Below the pieces are notes generated by a model. The model was not told the origin of the DNA and did no database searches. It worked only from the letters and a program-made list of their open reading frames with translations. A program made the position numbers and the translations under genes. A stretch of 64,000 nt of DNA from Halalkalibacter hemicellulosilyticusJCM 9152 (GTDB lineage Bacteria; Bacillota; Bacilli; Bacillales; Bacillaceae_D): contig NZ_BAUU01000021.1 in the NCBI RefSeq assembly GCF_000513115.1, positions 1 through 64,000 on the forward strand, in the 5' to 3' direction. This document shows positions 40,594 through 51,852 of this stretch, piece by piece. The number at the start of each line of letters is the position of its first letter. Within the stretch, counting starts at the first letter, position 1.

Positions 40594-41769
40594 ATGTCTA
40601 AGTTGTTTATGTTTGAAAAGCCAATAGGAATGCGAGATACACTACCGCACATGTATGCGACAAAGAAAAACGTACGTGAACAGCTTGAACACGAAATGAC
40701 GAGCTGGGGTTATCAAATGATTGAAACACCAACGTTAGAGTATTATGAGACGGTTGGTTCAGAGTCCGCCATTTTGGATCAGCAATTATTTAAATTACTT
40801 GACCAGCAAGGCCATACACTCGTTCTTCGCCCAGATATGACGGCTCCGATTGCCCGACTTGTTGCTTCGAGCTTGAAAGGAGAAGCCTATCCGCTTCGTT
40901 TAGCGTATGGATCAACAGTTTTTCGTGCACAGCAAAATGAGGGTGGAAAGCCAGCTGAATTTGATCAAGTGGGGATTGAGTTGATTGGAGATGGAACGGT
41001 AAGTGCGGACGGTGAAGTGATATCACTTATGATCGCAGCTTTAAAACGTGCAGGTCTTTCTCATTTTAAAGTCGCATTAGGGCATGTAGGATTCGTAAAT
41101 GCGTTTTTATTAGAGATCGTTGGCAGTGAACAGCGTGCCGATTCATTGCGTCGCTTCCTATATGAAAAAAATTATGTTGGTTACCGTGAGCATGTGAAAA
41201 GCTTACCGCTTTCATCGATTGATCAAGGAAGATTATTAGGTCTGTTGAAGCTACGTGGAAATGAAGGAACATTAGATGAAGCGAGAAAGCTTGTTTCAAG
41301 TCAACAAGGATTAAAAGCGATTGAAGAGCTGTCTGAACTACTGGATGTATTGGAGAGCTATGGTTACGCAGATTATGTGAAATTTGATTTTAATCTTGTG
41401 TTGCATATGAGCTATTATACAGGTGTTGTGTTTGAGGGCTATGGTGGAAACTTAGGAGTGCCATTATGTAGTGGAGGCCGTTACGATGAATTATTAGCCA
41501 AATTTGACCGTCCTGGTCAAGCAACTGGCTTTGGCGTACGTCTCGATTTGTTAATTGAAGCATTAGGGGAAACGAAAGCAATCGAACAAACGTGCATTTT
41601 ATTTAGTAAAGAGCGTCGAAAAGAAGCGTTTGAGAATGCAGCGTCTTTAAGAGAAGCAGGCAAAGCCGTTGTTCTGCAAGATATTGCTGGAGTGGCAGAT
41701 GTAGACGCGATGTCTGGGCAATATGAAGAGGTGCTTTACTATATCGGTGCAAAGAAGGGAGAGGTGTAG
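40594..41769 (+). CDS. hisZ: ATP phosphoribosyltransferase regulatory subunit HisZ
   Basis: HisZ is a histidyl-tRNA-synthetase-like protein lacking aminoacylation activity. It joins the short-form HisG and gives it histidine feedback. The 391-residue protein has class II synthetase core motifs ([38 protein letters not shown]). ATG 40594 is used because AAGGGGTGG lies eight bases upstream. It starts the complete hisZGDBHAFI operon. Confidence 0.93.
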   Translation: MSKLFMFEKPIGMRDTLPHMYATKKNVREQLEHEMTSWGYQMIETPTLEYYETVGSESAILDQQLFKLLDQQGHTLVLRPDMTAPIARLVASSLKGEAYPLRLAYGSTVFRAQQNEGGKPAEFDQVGIELIGDGTVSADGEVISLMIAALKRAGLSHFKVALGHVGFVNAFLLEIVGSEQRADSLRRFLYEKNYVGYREHVKSLPLSSIDQGRLLGLLKLRGNEGTLDEARKLVSSQQGLKAIEELSELLDVLESYGYADYVKFDFNLVLHMSYYTGVVFEGYGGNLGVPLCSGGRYDELLAKFDRPGQATGFGVRLDLLIEALGETKAIEQTCILFSKERRKEAFENAASLREAGKAVVLQDIAGVADVDAMSGQYEEVLYYIGAKKGEV

Positions 41770-41770
41770 A

Positions 41771-42409
41771 ATGACGGACTGGTTAACTGTAGCAATGCCA
41801 AAGGGTCGGATTTTTGAAGAAGCTGTAGAGTTGTTACGGAGAGCAGGCTATCAGCTTCCATCTGAATTTGATGATTCTCGTAAATTGATCATTGATGTTC
41901 CTGAGGAGAAGATGCGATTCATATTAGCAAAACCGATGGATGTACCGACCTATGTTGAGCATGGGGTAGCTGATATTGGCGTCGCTGGTAAGGATGTCAT
42001 GATTGAGGAGGAGCGAGTTGTCTACGAAGTGCTTGATTTGCAAATTAGCGCTTGTTATATGGCTGTTGCTGGACTTCCTGGTTATGAAAAATCAGATATA
42101 AATCCTAAGGTCGCCTCGAAATATCCGAATTTAGCAACGCAATATTTTAAAGAGCAAGGGGAGCAGGTTGAGATTATTAAGCTAAATGGCTCGATTGAAC
42201 TAGCTCCGCTCATCGGCTTAGCAGATCGAATTGTTGATATCGTTTCAACAGGGCAAACGTTAAAGGAAAATGGTTTAATTGAGCTTGAAACGATGGTTAC
42301 GATTACGTCGCGCTTAATTGTGAATCCTGTTAGTTACCGCATGAAGGATGAGCGTATTGATCAAATGGTTGAGCGATTATCAAAGGTGATTGAGGAGGAA
42401 AGTGCATGA
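41771..42409 (+). CDS. hisG: ATP phosphoribosyltransferase, short form
   Basis: HisG catalyses the first step of histidine synthesis, joining ATP and PRPP. At 212 residues it is the short form that needs HisZ. Motifs are [21 protein letters not shown] and the PRPP loop region [17 protein letters not shown] 41771 follows the hisZ stop by one base, and an earlier in-frame start inside hisZ is rejected. It overlaps hisD by four bases. Confidence 0.96.
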   Translation: MTDWLTVAMPKGRIFEEAVELLRRAGYQLPSEFDDSRKLIIDVPEEKMRFILAKPMDVPTYVEHGVADIGVAGKDVMIEEERVVYEVLDLQISACYMAVAGLPGYEKSDINPKVASKYPNLATQYFKEQGEQVEIIKLNGSIELAPLIGLADRIVDIVSTGQTLKENGLIELETMVTITSRLIVNPVSYRMKDERIDQMVERLSKVIEEESA

Positions 42410-43677
42410 AAATCATCCAAGTCGAAGGTGAAGTGAGCTTAAAGCGTGATATTGATACAGGAACAGCTGAGCAGCTTGCAGCAGTCGAGCGTATTATTCG
42501 TCAAGTGAATGAAGAAGGGGATCAAGCATTGTTCACTTTAACTGAACAATTTGATCGGGCCGTATTGTCGAAGCTTCGTGTTGAACGAGAAGAAATGCTC
42601 ATAGCACACGAGCAAATGGATGACGAAGTACTTGAAGCACTTCGTGAAGCGATTGTGAACGTGCGAGATTTTCACGACCGTCAAAAGCGCCAGTCTTGGA
42701 TGACGACGAAGGCGGATGGGACGATTCTCGGTCAGAAAATCACACCTCTTGATTCAGTCGGTGTCTATGTACCAGGTGGAAAAGCTGCTTATCCATCTTC
42801 AATTATGATGAACGTTGTACCAGCACAAGTGGCTGGTGTCAAACGAATCGTAATGGTCTCACCTCCGCAAGCAGATGGGACATTACCAGCAAGTGTACTG
42901 GCAACAGCTTATGAGCTTGGTGTTGAGGAAATTTATAAGGTTGGTGGCGCACAAGCGATTGCTGCGCTAGCATTTGGAACGGAAACGATTCAACCAGTCG
43001 ATAAAATAACCGGACCAGGGAACATTTACGTTGCCTTAGCGAAGCGTGCTGTGTTTGGTGCAGTTGATATTGACATGATCGCCGGTCCGAGTGAAATTGT
43101 TGTGTTAGCTGATGAACAAGCGAACCCGAGATATATTGCAGCCGATTTGCTTTCACAGGCTGAGCACGACGAGCGTGCCTCAGCGGTACTCGTTACACCT
43201 TCTCAGAGATTGGCAGAGCAAGTTAGCAAAGAAGTCATGAAACAGCTCGAAACGCTACCGAAAAAGGGAATAGCCGAAAGCTCGATTCGTGATTACGGAG
43301 CGATTTATGTGACGAGAAATGTAGACGAAGCGATTGAGGCAGTAAATGAATTAGCACCAGAGCATTTGGAATTGTTAACGGAGGAGCCAATGGCATTGGT
43401 TGGGCGTATTCGCCATGCTGGGGCGATTTTTGTTGGACCTTATAGTTCGGAGCCAGTTGGTGATTATTTTGCTGGACCGAACCACGTCTTACCGACCAAT
43501 GGTACAGCTCGTTTTTCAAGTCCTTTAAATGTAGATGACTTTACGAAGAAATCAAGTATTATTTCATATAGTCAACAAGCACTACAACTGAATGGTGGAA
43601 CTATTTCTAAGCTAGCTCGATTAGAAGGGTTAGAAGCTCATGCAAGAGCAATTGATATCCGTTTGGAGGGGAAATAA
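42406..43677 (+). CDS. hisD: Histidinol dehydrogenase
   Basis: HisD performs the last two oxidations from histidinol to histidine with NAD and zinc. The 423-residue protein carries the signature region [14 protein letters not shown] and the zinc and substrate segment [22 protein letters not shown] overlap with hisG, and hisB begins at the next base after its stop. Confidence 0.97.
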   Translation: MKIIQVEGEVSLKRDIDTGTAEQLAAVERIIRQVNEEGDQALFTLTEQFDRAVLSKLRVEREEMLIAHEQMDDEVLEALREAIVNVRDFHDRQKRQSWMTTKADGTILGQKITPLDSVGVYVPGGKAAYPSSIMMNVVPAQVAGVKRIVMVSPPQADGTLPASVLATAYELGVEEIYKVGGAQAIAALAFGTETIQPVDKITGPGNIYVALAKRAVFGAVDIDMIAGPSEIVVLADEQANPRYIAADLLSQAEHDERASAVLVTPSQRLAEQVSKEVMKQLETLPKKGIAESSIRDYGAIYVTRNVDEAIEAVNELAPEHLELLTEEPMALVGRIRHAGAIFVGPYSSEPVGDYFAGPNHVLPTNGTARFSSPLNVDDFTKKSSIISYSQQALQLNGGTISKLARLEGLEAHARAIDIRLEGK

Positions 43678-44262
43678 GTGAGAGAAGCGACGATTGAACG
43701 TCATACAGGGGAAACACAAATTAAGCTTGCTTATACGATTGATGGAGAAGGAGTATCAAAGCAGGATTCGGGTGTCCCATTTTTAGATCATATGCTTGAT
43801 TTATTTACAAAACACGGTCATTTCAATTTGGAAGTCGACGCAAACGGCGATACAGAGGTCGATGATCATCATACGACGGAGGATATCGGCATTTGTCTAG
43901 GACTTGCAATTAAGGATGCACTCGGAGATAAAAAAAGGATTCGTCGTTACGGGAATGCCTTTGTACCGATGGATGAAACGTTAGCACAGGTTGTCGTTGA
44001 TTTAAGCAATCGTCCTCACTTAGAATTTCGTGCTGAGTTCCCGAGTCAAAAGGTCGGGACATTCGATACTGAACTTGTCCATGAATTCATGTGGAAGCTA
44101 GCGCTTGAAGCACGAATGAATTTGCATATTATCGTTCACTACGGTCAAAATACACATCATATCATTGAAGCGGTTTTCAAGGCGTTAGCTAGAGCGCTTG
44201 ATGAGGCGACGAGTATTGATGAACGAGTAAAAGGGGTTCCATCAACGAAAGGAATGTTGTAA
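43678..44262 (+). CDS. hisB: Imidazoleglycerol-phosphate dehydratase
   Basis: HisB dehydrates imidazole glycerol phosphate using manganese. The 194-residue monofunctional form has the metal motifs [26 protein letters not shown] and, near the C-terminus, [15 protein letters not shown] and [20 protein letters not shown] start directly after hisD. Confidence 0.97.
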   Translation: MREATIERHTGETQIKLAYTIDGEGVSKQDSGVPFLDHMLDLFTKHGHFNLEVDANGDTEVDDHHTTEDIGICLGLAIKDALGDKKRIRRYGNAFVPMDETLAQVVVDLSNRPHLEFRAEFPSQKVGTFDTELVHEFMWKLALEARMNLHIIVHYGQNTHHIIEAVFKALARALDEATSIDERVKGVPSTKGML

Positions 44263-44913
44263 ATGATCGGCATTATTGATTATGGAATGGGGAATTTGCA
44301 TAGTGTCAGCAAGGCGTTAGAACGACTTGATTTAGACTATATCATGAGTGATAAAATCGATGATCTCCAAGGAGTAGACGGATTACTACTTCCGGGAGTT
44401 GGCGCTTTTCCTGATGCGATGAAAACATTAAATCATATCGGGATGACCAAATTTATTCAGCAGTGGGCGGAAGAGGGGAAACCGTTGCTAGGCATTTGTC
44501 TTGGAATGCAACTGTTATTTGATGAAAGTAGTGAGCATGGACGAACAGAAGGCCTCCAATTACTCCCTGGTCACGTCGAACGTTTTAAAGGTGTCGATGA
44601 AAATGGTGAGACGTACAAAGTACCTCACATGGGCTGGAACCAGCTGCATTTTCAACAGAAAGATCATCCGTTGCTAGAAGGCGTTAATGAGGGACACGTT
44701 TATTTTGTTCATTCGTATGTTGTGAAGCATCGTGAGGACGATGTTCTTATTGCCTCAAGTGAATATGATGGAGTTGTTCCAGCTGTTGTTGGGAGAAAAA
44801 ACGTGCTCGGCACTCAATTTCACCCTGAAAAAAGTAGTGATGTAGGGATGACGATTTTACGTAATTTCGGCAAGCTAGTGAAGCAAGGGGGAGAAGCACA
44901 TGAGCACGTTTAA
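44263..44913 (+). CDS. hisH: Imidazole glycerol phosphate synthase, glutaminase subunit
   Basis: HisH is a class I glutamine amidotransferase that feeds ammonia to HisF. The nucleophile cysteine lies in [13 protein letters not shown], and the His-Glu pair in [12 protein letters not shown]. At 216 residues it has normal length. It abuts hisB and overlaps hisA by 14 bases. Confidence 0.97.
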   Translation: MIGIIDYGMGNLHSVSKALERLDLDYIMSDKIDDLQGVDGLLLPGVGAFPDAMKTLNHIGMTKFIQQWAEEGKPLLGICLGMQLLFDESSEHGRTEGLQLLPGHVERFKGVDENGETYKVPHMGWNQLHFQQKDHPLLEGVNEGHVYFVHSYVVKHREDDVLIASSEYDGVVPAVVGRKNVLGTQFHPEKSSDVGMTILRNFGKLVKQGGEAHEHV

Positions 44914-45634
44914 TATTTATCCAGCGATCGATATGCGAGATGGCAAATGCGTTCGCTTAGTTCAAGGAGATTATGACCAAGAAACGGTCTATGGCGATTC
45001 ACCGTTCCATATGGCTGAACAGTTTGCAAATGACGGAGCAACTTGGATTCATATGGTTGATCTTGATGGGGCAAAAGCAAAGAAACGAGTCAATCATGAG
45101 TATGTCATAAGAGTTGCGAAAGAGCTTAATGTAAAGGTACAAATTGGTGGAGGAATTCGCACAGCGGACGATGTCGCTTTTTACCTAGAACAAGGAGTAG
45201 ACCGAATTATTTTAGGAAGCGTTGCGGTAAATAATCCACAGTTTACGAAAGAAATGCTGCAAAAGTATGGCGGTGAACGGATTGTCATTGGTCTCGATGC
45301 GCGAGATGGATATGTCGCAACAGAAGGCTGGTTGGAAACATCGTCTGTTAAAGCGGAAACGCTCGCTCAAGAGCTCGCTCGTCATGGTGCAGAAGTGTTT
45401 ATTTTTACTGATATTTCTCGTGATGGAATGCTATCTGGTCCGAATACAGAAGCGATTACAGCACTTGCTGAAGCAACGGGGAAGGAAGTCATTGCCTCAG
45501 GTGGCGTAAGCTCGCTTGCAGATTTGGATGAACTGAGGGAACGTGCAGGTAAAGGTGTTGGTGGCGCGATTGTCGGTAAAGCTTTGTATACGAACCAGTT
45601 TACGTTGAAAGAAGCTTTAAAAGGAGGCAACTAA
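44900..45634 (+). CDS. hisA: ProFAR isomerase
   Basis: HisA is a TIM-barrel isomerase converting ProFAR to PRFAR. Catalytic aspartates are in [14 protein letters not shown] and [14 protein letters not shown]. 244 residues. It begins within the end of hisH and is directly followed by hisF, its structural homologue. Confidence 0.97.
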   Translation: MSTFNIYPAIDMRDGKCVRLVQGDYDQETVYGDSPFHMAEQFANDGATWIHMVDLDGAKAKKRVNHEYVIRVAKELNVKVQIGGGIRTADDVAFYLEQGVDRIILGSVAVNNPQFTKEMLQKYGGERIVIGLDARDGYVATEGWLETSSVKAETLAQELARHGAEVFIFTDISRDGMLSGPNTEAITALAEATGKEVIASGGVSSLADLDELRERAGKGVGGAIVGKALYTNQFTLKEALKGGN

Positions 45635-46393
45635 ATGCTCACAAAGCGTATTATTCCATGTTTAGATGTCAAGGAAGGTCGTGTCGTGAAAGGAGTACAA
45701 TTTGTTGATCTAAGAGATGCTGGTGATCCAGTTGAATTGGCTGCTTTTTATGATCAACAAGGAGCAGATGAACTTGTTTTTCTTGACATTTCAGCGTCTC
45801 ATGAAGGTCGTGAAACGATGATCGAGGTCGTTGAGCAAGTTGCTGGAACATTAGCGATTCCGTTCACAGTTGGTGGTGGCATTAATAAGCTTGATGATAT
45901 GAAGCGGATCCTACGTGCGGGGGCTGATAAGGTTTCGTTAAACACGGCAGCGGTCCTACGTCCGGAGCTTATAAAAGAAGGAGCTGATTTCTTCGGGTCG
46001 CAATGTATCGTTGTGGCGATTGATGCGAAATATGATGAAGAGCTAGGCTCATGGCGTATTTACACTCACGGTGGACGTAAGCCAACTGTATGGGAAGTGA
46101 CGACGTGGGCGAAGGAAGCCGTACGATTAGGTGCTGGAGAAATTTTGTTAACGAGCATGGATCAAGACGGTGCGAAAACAGGCTTTGATTTAGCATTAAC
46201 GAAAAAGGTGAGTGAAGCTGTATCTGTTCCGGTTATTGCCTCAGGTGGTGCAGGAGGAAAGGAAGATTTCAAGGATGTATTTGAGGATGCCAAGGCAGAT
46301 GCAGCATTAGCCGCTTCAATCTTTCACTATAAGGAAACGTCTGTAGCAGAAGTGAAAGGGTATTTAAGAAAAGAGGGTGTGACAGTACGATGA
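45635..46393 (+). CDS. hisF: Imidazole glycerol phosphate synthase, cyclase subunit
   Basis: HisF uses ammonia from HisH to close the imidazole ring. Catalytic aspartates are in [15 protein letters not shown] and [15 protein letters not shown]. The 252-residue barrel has standard length. It overlaps hisI by four bases. Confidence 0.97.
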   Translation: MLTKRIIPCLDVKEGRVVKGVQFVDLRDAGDPVELAAFYDQQGADELVFLDISASHEGRETMIEVVEQVAGTLAIPFTVGGGINKLDDMKRILRAGADKVSLNTAAVLRPELIKEGADFFGSQCIVVAIDAKYDEELGSWRIYTHGGRKPTVWEVTTWAKEAVRLGAGEILLTSMDQDGAKTGFDLALTKKVSEAVSVPVIASGGAGGKEDFKDVFEDAKADAALAASIFHYKETSVAEVKGYLRKEGVTVR

Positions 46394-47016
46394 GTATAGA
46401 AGCAATCCAATTTGATGAAAAAGGGCTCGTCCCAGCTATTGTGCAGGATGCGGCTAGTAAAGAAGTACTAACGCTTGCTTATATGAACGAAGAATCGTTG
46501 AAGAAGTCGCTTGAAACGAAAGAAACGTGGTTCTATTCCCGTTCAAGACAGGAGCTATGGCACAAAGGAGCGACATCGGGAAATACTCAGACGATTGTCG
46601 ATATGCGCTATGATTGTGATGCGGACGCGCTTGTCGTATTAGTCAATCCAACTGGTCCAGCTTGTCATAAAGGAGTTTATTCGTGCTTCTCCGATTCGCT
46701 TTTAAAGGAAGAAGTGCAAGTGAATCCGTCACGATATGCGATATTAGATGAGCTTGAGCGACTTATTGCTGAGCGTGAGGCTGAACGCCCTGAAGGAGCA
46801 TACACGACCTATCTATTTGAAAAAGGCGTCGACAAGATTTTGAAGAAGGTCGGTGAGGAAGCCGGTGAGGTGATCATTGCTGCGAAAAACCGTGATCATG
46901 AAGAATTAAAATGGGAAGTTGCTGATTTGTTCTATCATACACTCGTTTTATTACGAGAACAAAAGCTTCCGTTTGATGAAGTGCTGCGAGTGTTAGAGGA
47001 ACGTCATAAAAGGTAG
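46390..47016 (+). CDS. hisI: Bifunctional phosphoribosyl-AMP cyclohydrolase / phosphoribosyl-ATP pyrophosphatase
   Basis: A HisIE fusion of 208 residues. The N-terminal cyclohydrolase (about 1-110) has [14 protein letters not shown] and cysteine ligands in GPACHKG and YSCFSD. The C-terminal MazG-like pyrophosphatase (about 115-208) has [16 protein letters not shown]. It is last in the his operon, followed by a family C hairpin (47025-47066) and a terminator. hisC and the histidinol phosphatase are not in the operon, as is usual in Bacillus. Confidence 0.96.
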   Translation: MSIEAIQFDEKGLVPAIVQDAASKEVLTLAYMNEESLKKSLETKETWFYSRSRQELWHKGATSGNTQTIVDMRYDCDADALVVLVNPTGPACHKGVYSCFSDSLLKEEVQVNPSRYAILDELERLIAEREAERPEGAYTTYLFEKGVDKILKKVGEEAGEVIIAAKNRDHEELKWEVADLFYHTLVLLREQKLPFDEVLRVLEERHKR

Positions 47017-47070
47017 GAACAACAAGAGCACTGGAAAAGTTGATTTGTAGTTTTTCAGTGCCCTCTGAAC

Positions 47071-47105
47071 AACAGCATTCTTGAAGGAGGATGCTGTTTT
47101 GTTTA
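47071..47105 (+). terminator. his operon terminator
   Basis: AACAGCAT (47071-47078) pairs with ATGCTGTT (47091-47098) and is followed by TTGTTT. A CACTGGAAAA/TTTTTCAGTG hairpin of family C lies just upstream (47025-47066). Confidence 0.8.
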
Positions 47106-47175
47106 GTAAGCAGAATTATAAACCAACTAAGTGGATTTCAGCTTGCCTCTTCCTCCTGCTGGAGTTGGCCACCCT

Positions 47176-47598
47176 CTAGTCAAAAAACTCCATATGCGTT
47201 TTTTCTTGTTTATAGTAATCTAATCTATCTTGTAGCCCACCTGTATGAAATTCAAACTTATGCCCATCTGGATCTGTGAAATAAATGGATTTTTTATCTC
47301 TTTGATTTCTTGGACGACTTGATAATATGTTTACATTCAATCTGTTTAGTTTTTCGTACATTTCATCATATGTTTCTTCTTCAATTGAAAATGCTATGTG
47401 AGTATAGGATTGGTTTATTTCATTACGAGGTATATGTTTCTCTTCATTGAGGGCGAGCCATATTCCATTTAAATCAAAGTATGCAGTACTCCTTCCTTTT
47501 AGTAACAATTTTGCATCAAATACATTTTTATAAAACTCTGTAGAAATTTCTAAATCAGAAACTGAAAATAAAAAATGATTTAGTCCTTTAATCGACAT
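47176..47598 (-). CDS. fosB: FosB-type metallothiol transferase
   Basis: A 140-residue vicinal-oxygen-chelate protein that opens the epoxide of fosfomycin with bacillithiol or cysteine. Metal ligands fit the family: His in KGLNHFLFSV (residue 8), His in SYTHIAFS and Glu in GHKFEFHTGG. The segment IPRNEINQSYTHIAFS is nearly diagnostic for FosB. GGGGTGA precedes the ATG. It is the only leftward gene between hisI and yvcD, and looks more AT-rich than its neighbours, so later acquisition is plausible. A related non-resistance glyoxalase-fold enzyme is the alternative. Confidence 0.88.
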   Translation of the reverse strand: MSIKGLNHFLFSVSDLEISTEFYKNVFDAKLLLKGRSTAYFDLNGIWLALNEEKHIPRNEINQSYTHIAFSIEEETYDEMYEKLNRLNVNILSSRPRNQRDKKSIYFTDPDGHKFEFHTGGLQDRLDYYKQEKTHMEFFD

Positions 47599-47852
47599 TT
47601 TATCACCCCTATAAAATAGTAATCTTTACTCTCATCAATATAGAAATGCCTCATCAAGTGAACTCTCCTGTATTTTAACTTACAAATAGGCAACGGTTTG
47701 TACAATTTGCTTAGGAGTACAGAAAAAAGGTTTGTTATTTACCTTTATATGCATGCTTGAATCTTTCTAAGGGACTGTGCGAGTCTACAAAAATTGTGTA
47801 TACTGAGGAGATAGAAAAGGAAGTATGAAAACAGGTGGAGGGAAAAGGCTGC

Positions 47853-48893
47853 ATGAGAGTAACCGAACATGATCAAGGAAATGAAAATATTGTCCCTTTT
47901 TATCAGACAGGTGACTATTTCTTTCATCGCGGAGTCGAAGCGTTTAGAAAGAAAAACCATCAACGAGCGATTAAACTGTTGGAGCGTGCGATTAAATTAA
48001 CGTCACAAGAGCCTGTTTTTCATGTTCAGTTAGCTGCTATCCTTTCTGAAGTTGGGGATTATGAGCGTTCGAATGATATATTAATGCGCGTATTAAAGGA
48101 ACATGAAGGAAATGTGGCTGAATGTTACTTTTTTATGGCGAATAATTATGCCTATTTAGGCTTTTTCCATGAAGCAGAGCAAGCAACAAAGAATTATTTA
48201 GAAATGAGTGAAGATCAACGTTTTGCCGAGGATGCACGGAGTTTGTTGGAGCTTCTTAGATTCGAGGCTGAGGATACAGATTGGGAAGATGAGATGATCG
48301 TAGAAGAGGAGTATGAGCTTCTCATGCAACACGATCAGGCTTTACGACTGTTGCGTTCTGGTCAATTGAATGAATCGATTCCTCTGCTAGAAGAGATTAT
48401 CGATGAACATCCAACCTATTGGACGGCATATATTCAAGCAGCTGAAGCTTACTTCCGTATTGGTGATAAGCAATCGGCTTATGAGCTTTGCCTAGCTGTT
48501 TTAGATAAAGAACAAGGAAATGTATTCGCGCTATGCCAACTAGCCATGCTGTATTGGCAAGATGGACATACTAAGAAGGCTGAGCCATATATTCATGCTT
48601 TACGTCAGCTTTATCCTATCGACGTGGAACAAAAGATGAAGGTTGCTGAGGTTCTCTGTCAAGTCGGGGACTACGAGCAAGCCTATCAACGATTAAAAGC
48701 GATGAAAAAAGCGATACTAGAAACGAAAACGTCCGCATTGTGCTGTTTAGGGATTGCTGCTCATTTTTTATGTGACCCAGATGCGATGCGTTTTGTGCAA
48801 CGAGCAGCGAAACTCGGTGATGATCAAGCAAAGAGAATTGTAAGTGGAGAGTTAAACATAAGCGACGCGCAGAGCTGGCAAGGTTCTTTTTAA
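47853..48893 (+). CDS. yvcD: TPR-repeat protein, YvcD-like
   Basis: A 346-residue cytoplasmic protein made largely of tetratricopeptide repeats (for example residues about 20-130 with RGVEAFRKKNHQRAIKLLERAI, and 160-300), a protein-binding scaffold. GTG 47835 is also in frame, but GGTGGAGGG ten bases before ATG 47853 decides the start. It precedes trxB, as in B. subtilis. The partner is unknown. Confidence 0.85.
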   Translation: MRVTEHDQGNENIVPFYQTGDYFFHRGVEAFRKKNHQRAIKLLERAIKLTSQEPVFHVQLAAILSEVGDYERSNDILMRVLKEHEGNVAECYFFMANNYAYLGFFHEAEQATKNYLEMSEDQRFAEDARSLLELLRFEAEDTDWEDEMIVEEEYELLMQHDQALRLLRSGQLNESIPLLEEIIDEHPTYWTAYIQAAEAYFRIGDKQSAYELCLAVLDKEQGNVFALCQLAMLYWQDGHTKKAEPYIHALRQLYPIDVEQKMKVAEVLCQVGDYEQAYQRLKAMKKAILETKTSALCCLGIAAHFLCDPDAMRFVQRAAKLGDDQAKRIVSGELNISDAQSWQGSF

Positions 48894-48916
48894 ACTGACT
48901 ATCACGGGAGGTTTGG

Positions 48917-49030
48917 GCTTCTAACGTTACTCATTTCTATGAAAGAACCCCACTTTCAGAAAAACTTGAACCTGTTGTAACGGCTCCACACAGCGCAATT
49001 AAGAAAAGACGCTACCTGAGTTTTCCTTAA
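48917..49030 (+). repeat. Repeat family A, copy 4
   Basis: TTCTAACGTTACTCATTTCT, hairpin GAAAGAACCCCACTTTCA (48941-48958), TTGTAACGGCTCCACACAGC, GCAATTAAGAAAAGACGC and a T-rich end. It shares the same order and an identical 18-base hairpin with copy 3. It fills the yvcD-trxB gap. Confidence 0.78.
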
Positions 49031-49082
49031 GCAATTAAATAGACAGAATGGGTCGTTTTGATTACGATAAAGATATAAATAA

Positions 49083-50051
<969 letters not shown>

Positions 50052-50163
50052 CATCAATTCGCAATCAAACGTCACTCGTTCTTAATCACTCTGTAACAGT
50101 CATGAAATATAAAAAGGGTACTATAGAGATAAGTAATTGACCCCCTTTTTTATATACTTTATC

Positions 50164-50193
50164 GCACGGACTACGGTTCGTGCCCTTTTTTTT
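50164..50193 (+). terminator. trxB terminator
   Basis: GCACG (50164-50168) and CGTGC (50179-50183) form a stem followed by CCTTTTTTTT. Bases 50194-50415 show no gene, only a decayed family A-like piece (50325-50395). Confidence 0.8.
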
Positions 50194-50418
50194 ATAAAAA
50201 GGTTGGAATATTGTGTAAAATTGGAGTTTATTGCGACAAAACTTTTAAAATTTGAAATAATAATAGGACAACTATAGACTAAAGTCCTGACTTGGAATGA
50301 TAAGAACTCCAGTCGCGTTAGGGTTGACTTTGCTCGTTGCACGCTGTCTGTAAGAAAAAATGTTTTGAAATGCTGACTTTTCGGTGTTTCTTAAACATGT
50401 TTTGCCGACCTTTCTTGA

Positions 50419-50447
50419 TTGTAGGAACGTTCACTTGAGGGTATAAT
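50419..50447 (+). promoter_or_regulatory. Promoter of the yvcI-rapZ-yvcK-whiA-crh operon
   Basis: TTGTAG (50419-50424), 17 bases, TATAAT (50442-50447). Transcription would start near 50454, leaving a leader of only about 10-15 bases that is mostly the ribosome site. Confidence 0.65.
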
Positions 50448-50467
50448 ATAATCATAGTGAGGTGGAA

Positions 50468-50935
50468 ATGTTGCAGCGTGTTACGAATACAGTCTTACAA
50501 TCAGATGGGAAAGTGTTACTTTTACAAAAGCCTAGTCGGCATTGGTGGGTTGCTCCTGGTGGGAAAATGGAACCAGGTGAGTCGATTATTGAATCTGCTA
50601 AACGAGAATTCCGTGAAGAAACTGGCTTACATATAAAAGATCCTAACCTTCGAGCTGTGTTTACGATGGTCATGATGAAGGATCAAAAGGTTGTCAATGA
50701 GTGGATGATGTTCACCTTTCATGCAACTGATTATGAAGGACAGTTATTGAAAGAGTCACCAGAGGGGAAACTTTCGTGGAAGCAAGAGCATGAAGTGCAG
50801 CAGTTGACGATGGCTGAAGGAGATTTGTGTATGTTTGAGCATGTTCTACAACGTCAAGGGGTATTATATGGTACCTTTTATTACACAGAAGAGTTTGAAT
50901 TAATCTCGCATCGACTAACTCCGGATTTTACATAA
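50468..50935 (+). CDS. yvcI: NUDIX hydrolase YvcI
   Basis: A NUDIX hydrolase of about 156 residues with the box GKMEPGESIIESAKREFREETGLH, near the consensus GX5EX7REUXEEXGU. NUDIX enzymes hydrolyse nucleoside diphosphates linked to other groups, and the substrate here is not known. The start is uncertain: GTG 50462, ATG 50468 and TTG 50471 all lie near GAGGTGG (50459-50465). It heads the conserved yvcI-rapZ-yvcK-whiA-crh cluster. Confidence 0.9.
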   Translation: MLQRVTNTVLQSDGKVLLLQKPSRHWWVAPGGKMEPGESIIESAKREFREETGLHIKDPNLRAVFTMVMMKDQKVVNEWMMFTFHATDYEGQLLKESPEGKLSWKQEHEVQQLTMAEGDLCMFEHVLQRQGVLYGTFYYTEEFELISHRLTPDFT

Positions 50936-50958
50936 TGTGCTGAAAGAGGGGGAGCTTG

Positions 50959-51852
50959 ATGAACAGCAGCCGTGAAGAAATCGAAATCGTTATTATTACA
51001 GGTATGTCTGGGGCAGGGAAAACGGTCGCTGTCCAAAGCTTTGAGGACTTAGGCTATTTTTGTGTGGATAACTTGCCACCTGCCTTAATTCCGAAGTTTA
51101 TTGAATTAATAGAAGGGTCAAATGGGAAGATGTCGAAGGTTGCGCTTGTGATGGATTTGCGTGGGAGGAAGTTTTTTGACCACCTTTTTGATGCCATTGA
51201 TGCGATTAGCTTAGCGCCGCATTTACATTTTAAATTACAAATTTTGTTTTTGGATGCAAAGGATGCTAAGCTCGTTCAACGCTACAAGGAGACGAGACGC
51301 TCACATCCGTTAGCTTCTGATGGCCTACCGCTTGAAGGCATTAAGCTCGAACGTGAGATGCTAGAGGAAATGAAGGGGAGAGCGCAACAAATTATTGATA
51401 CGACTGATTTAAAGCCGATCCAATTACGAGAACGGATTACACAACAGTTTACGTTAAATGAGCGACACCCCTTTTCCATTAATATGATGTCATTTGGCTT
51501 TAAATATGGAATGCCGATTGATGCTGACCTCGTTTTTGATGTGCGATTTCTCCCTAACCCCCACTATATTGACCACATGCGTCCAAAAACAGGATTAGAA
51601 GAAGAGGTCTCATCCTATGTTTTAAAATGGACGGAAACGCAGCAATTCATTGAAAAGTTAACCGATTTGTTGCAATTTATGCTACCTCAATATAAACGTG
51701 AAGGGAAAAGCCAAGTAGTCGTTGGTATCGGCTGTACAGGTGGAAAGCACCGTTCTGTTACATTAGCAGAATATTTCGGGAAGGAATTTGCTGATGAATA
51801 CAAGGTTCACGTTCGACATCGTGATATCGACAAAGGGAAGGAAACGAAATAA
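50959..51852 (+). CDS. rapZ: RapZ-family nucleotide-binding protein (YvcJ)
   Basis: A 297-residue P-loop protein of the RapZ/YvcJ family. Walker A is [11 protein letters not shown]. The C-terminal domain has [20 protein letters not shown], followed by [16 protein letters not shown]. In E. coli RapZ is an RNase E adaptor, and in B. subtilis YvcJ binds and hydrolyses GTP and affects competence. AGAGGGGGAG precedes the ATG. yvcK follows without a gap. Confidence 0.95.
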   Translation: MNSSREEIEIVIITGMSGAGKTVAVQSFEDLGYFCVDNLPPALIPKFIELIEGSNGKMSKVALVMDLRGRKFFDHLFDAIDAISLAPHLHFKLQILFLDAKDAKLVQRYKETRRSHPLASDGLPLEGIKLEREMLEEMKGRAQQIIDTTDLKPIQLRERITQQFTLNERHPFSINMMSFGFKYGMPIDADLVFDVRFLPNPHYIDHMRPKTGLEEEVSSYVLKWTETQQFIEKLTDLLQFMLPQYKREGKSQVVVGIGCTGGKHRSVTLAEYFGKEFADEYKVHVRHRDIDKGKETK

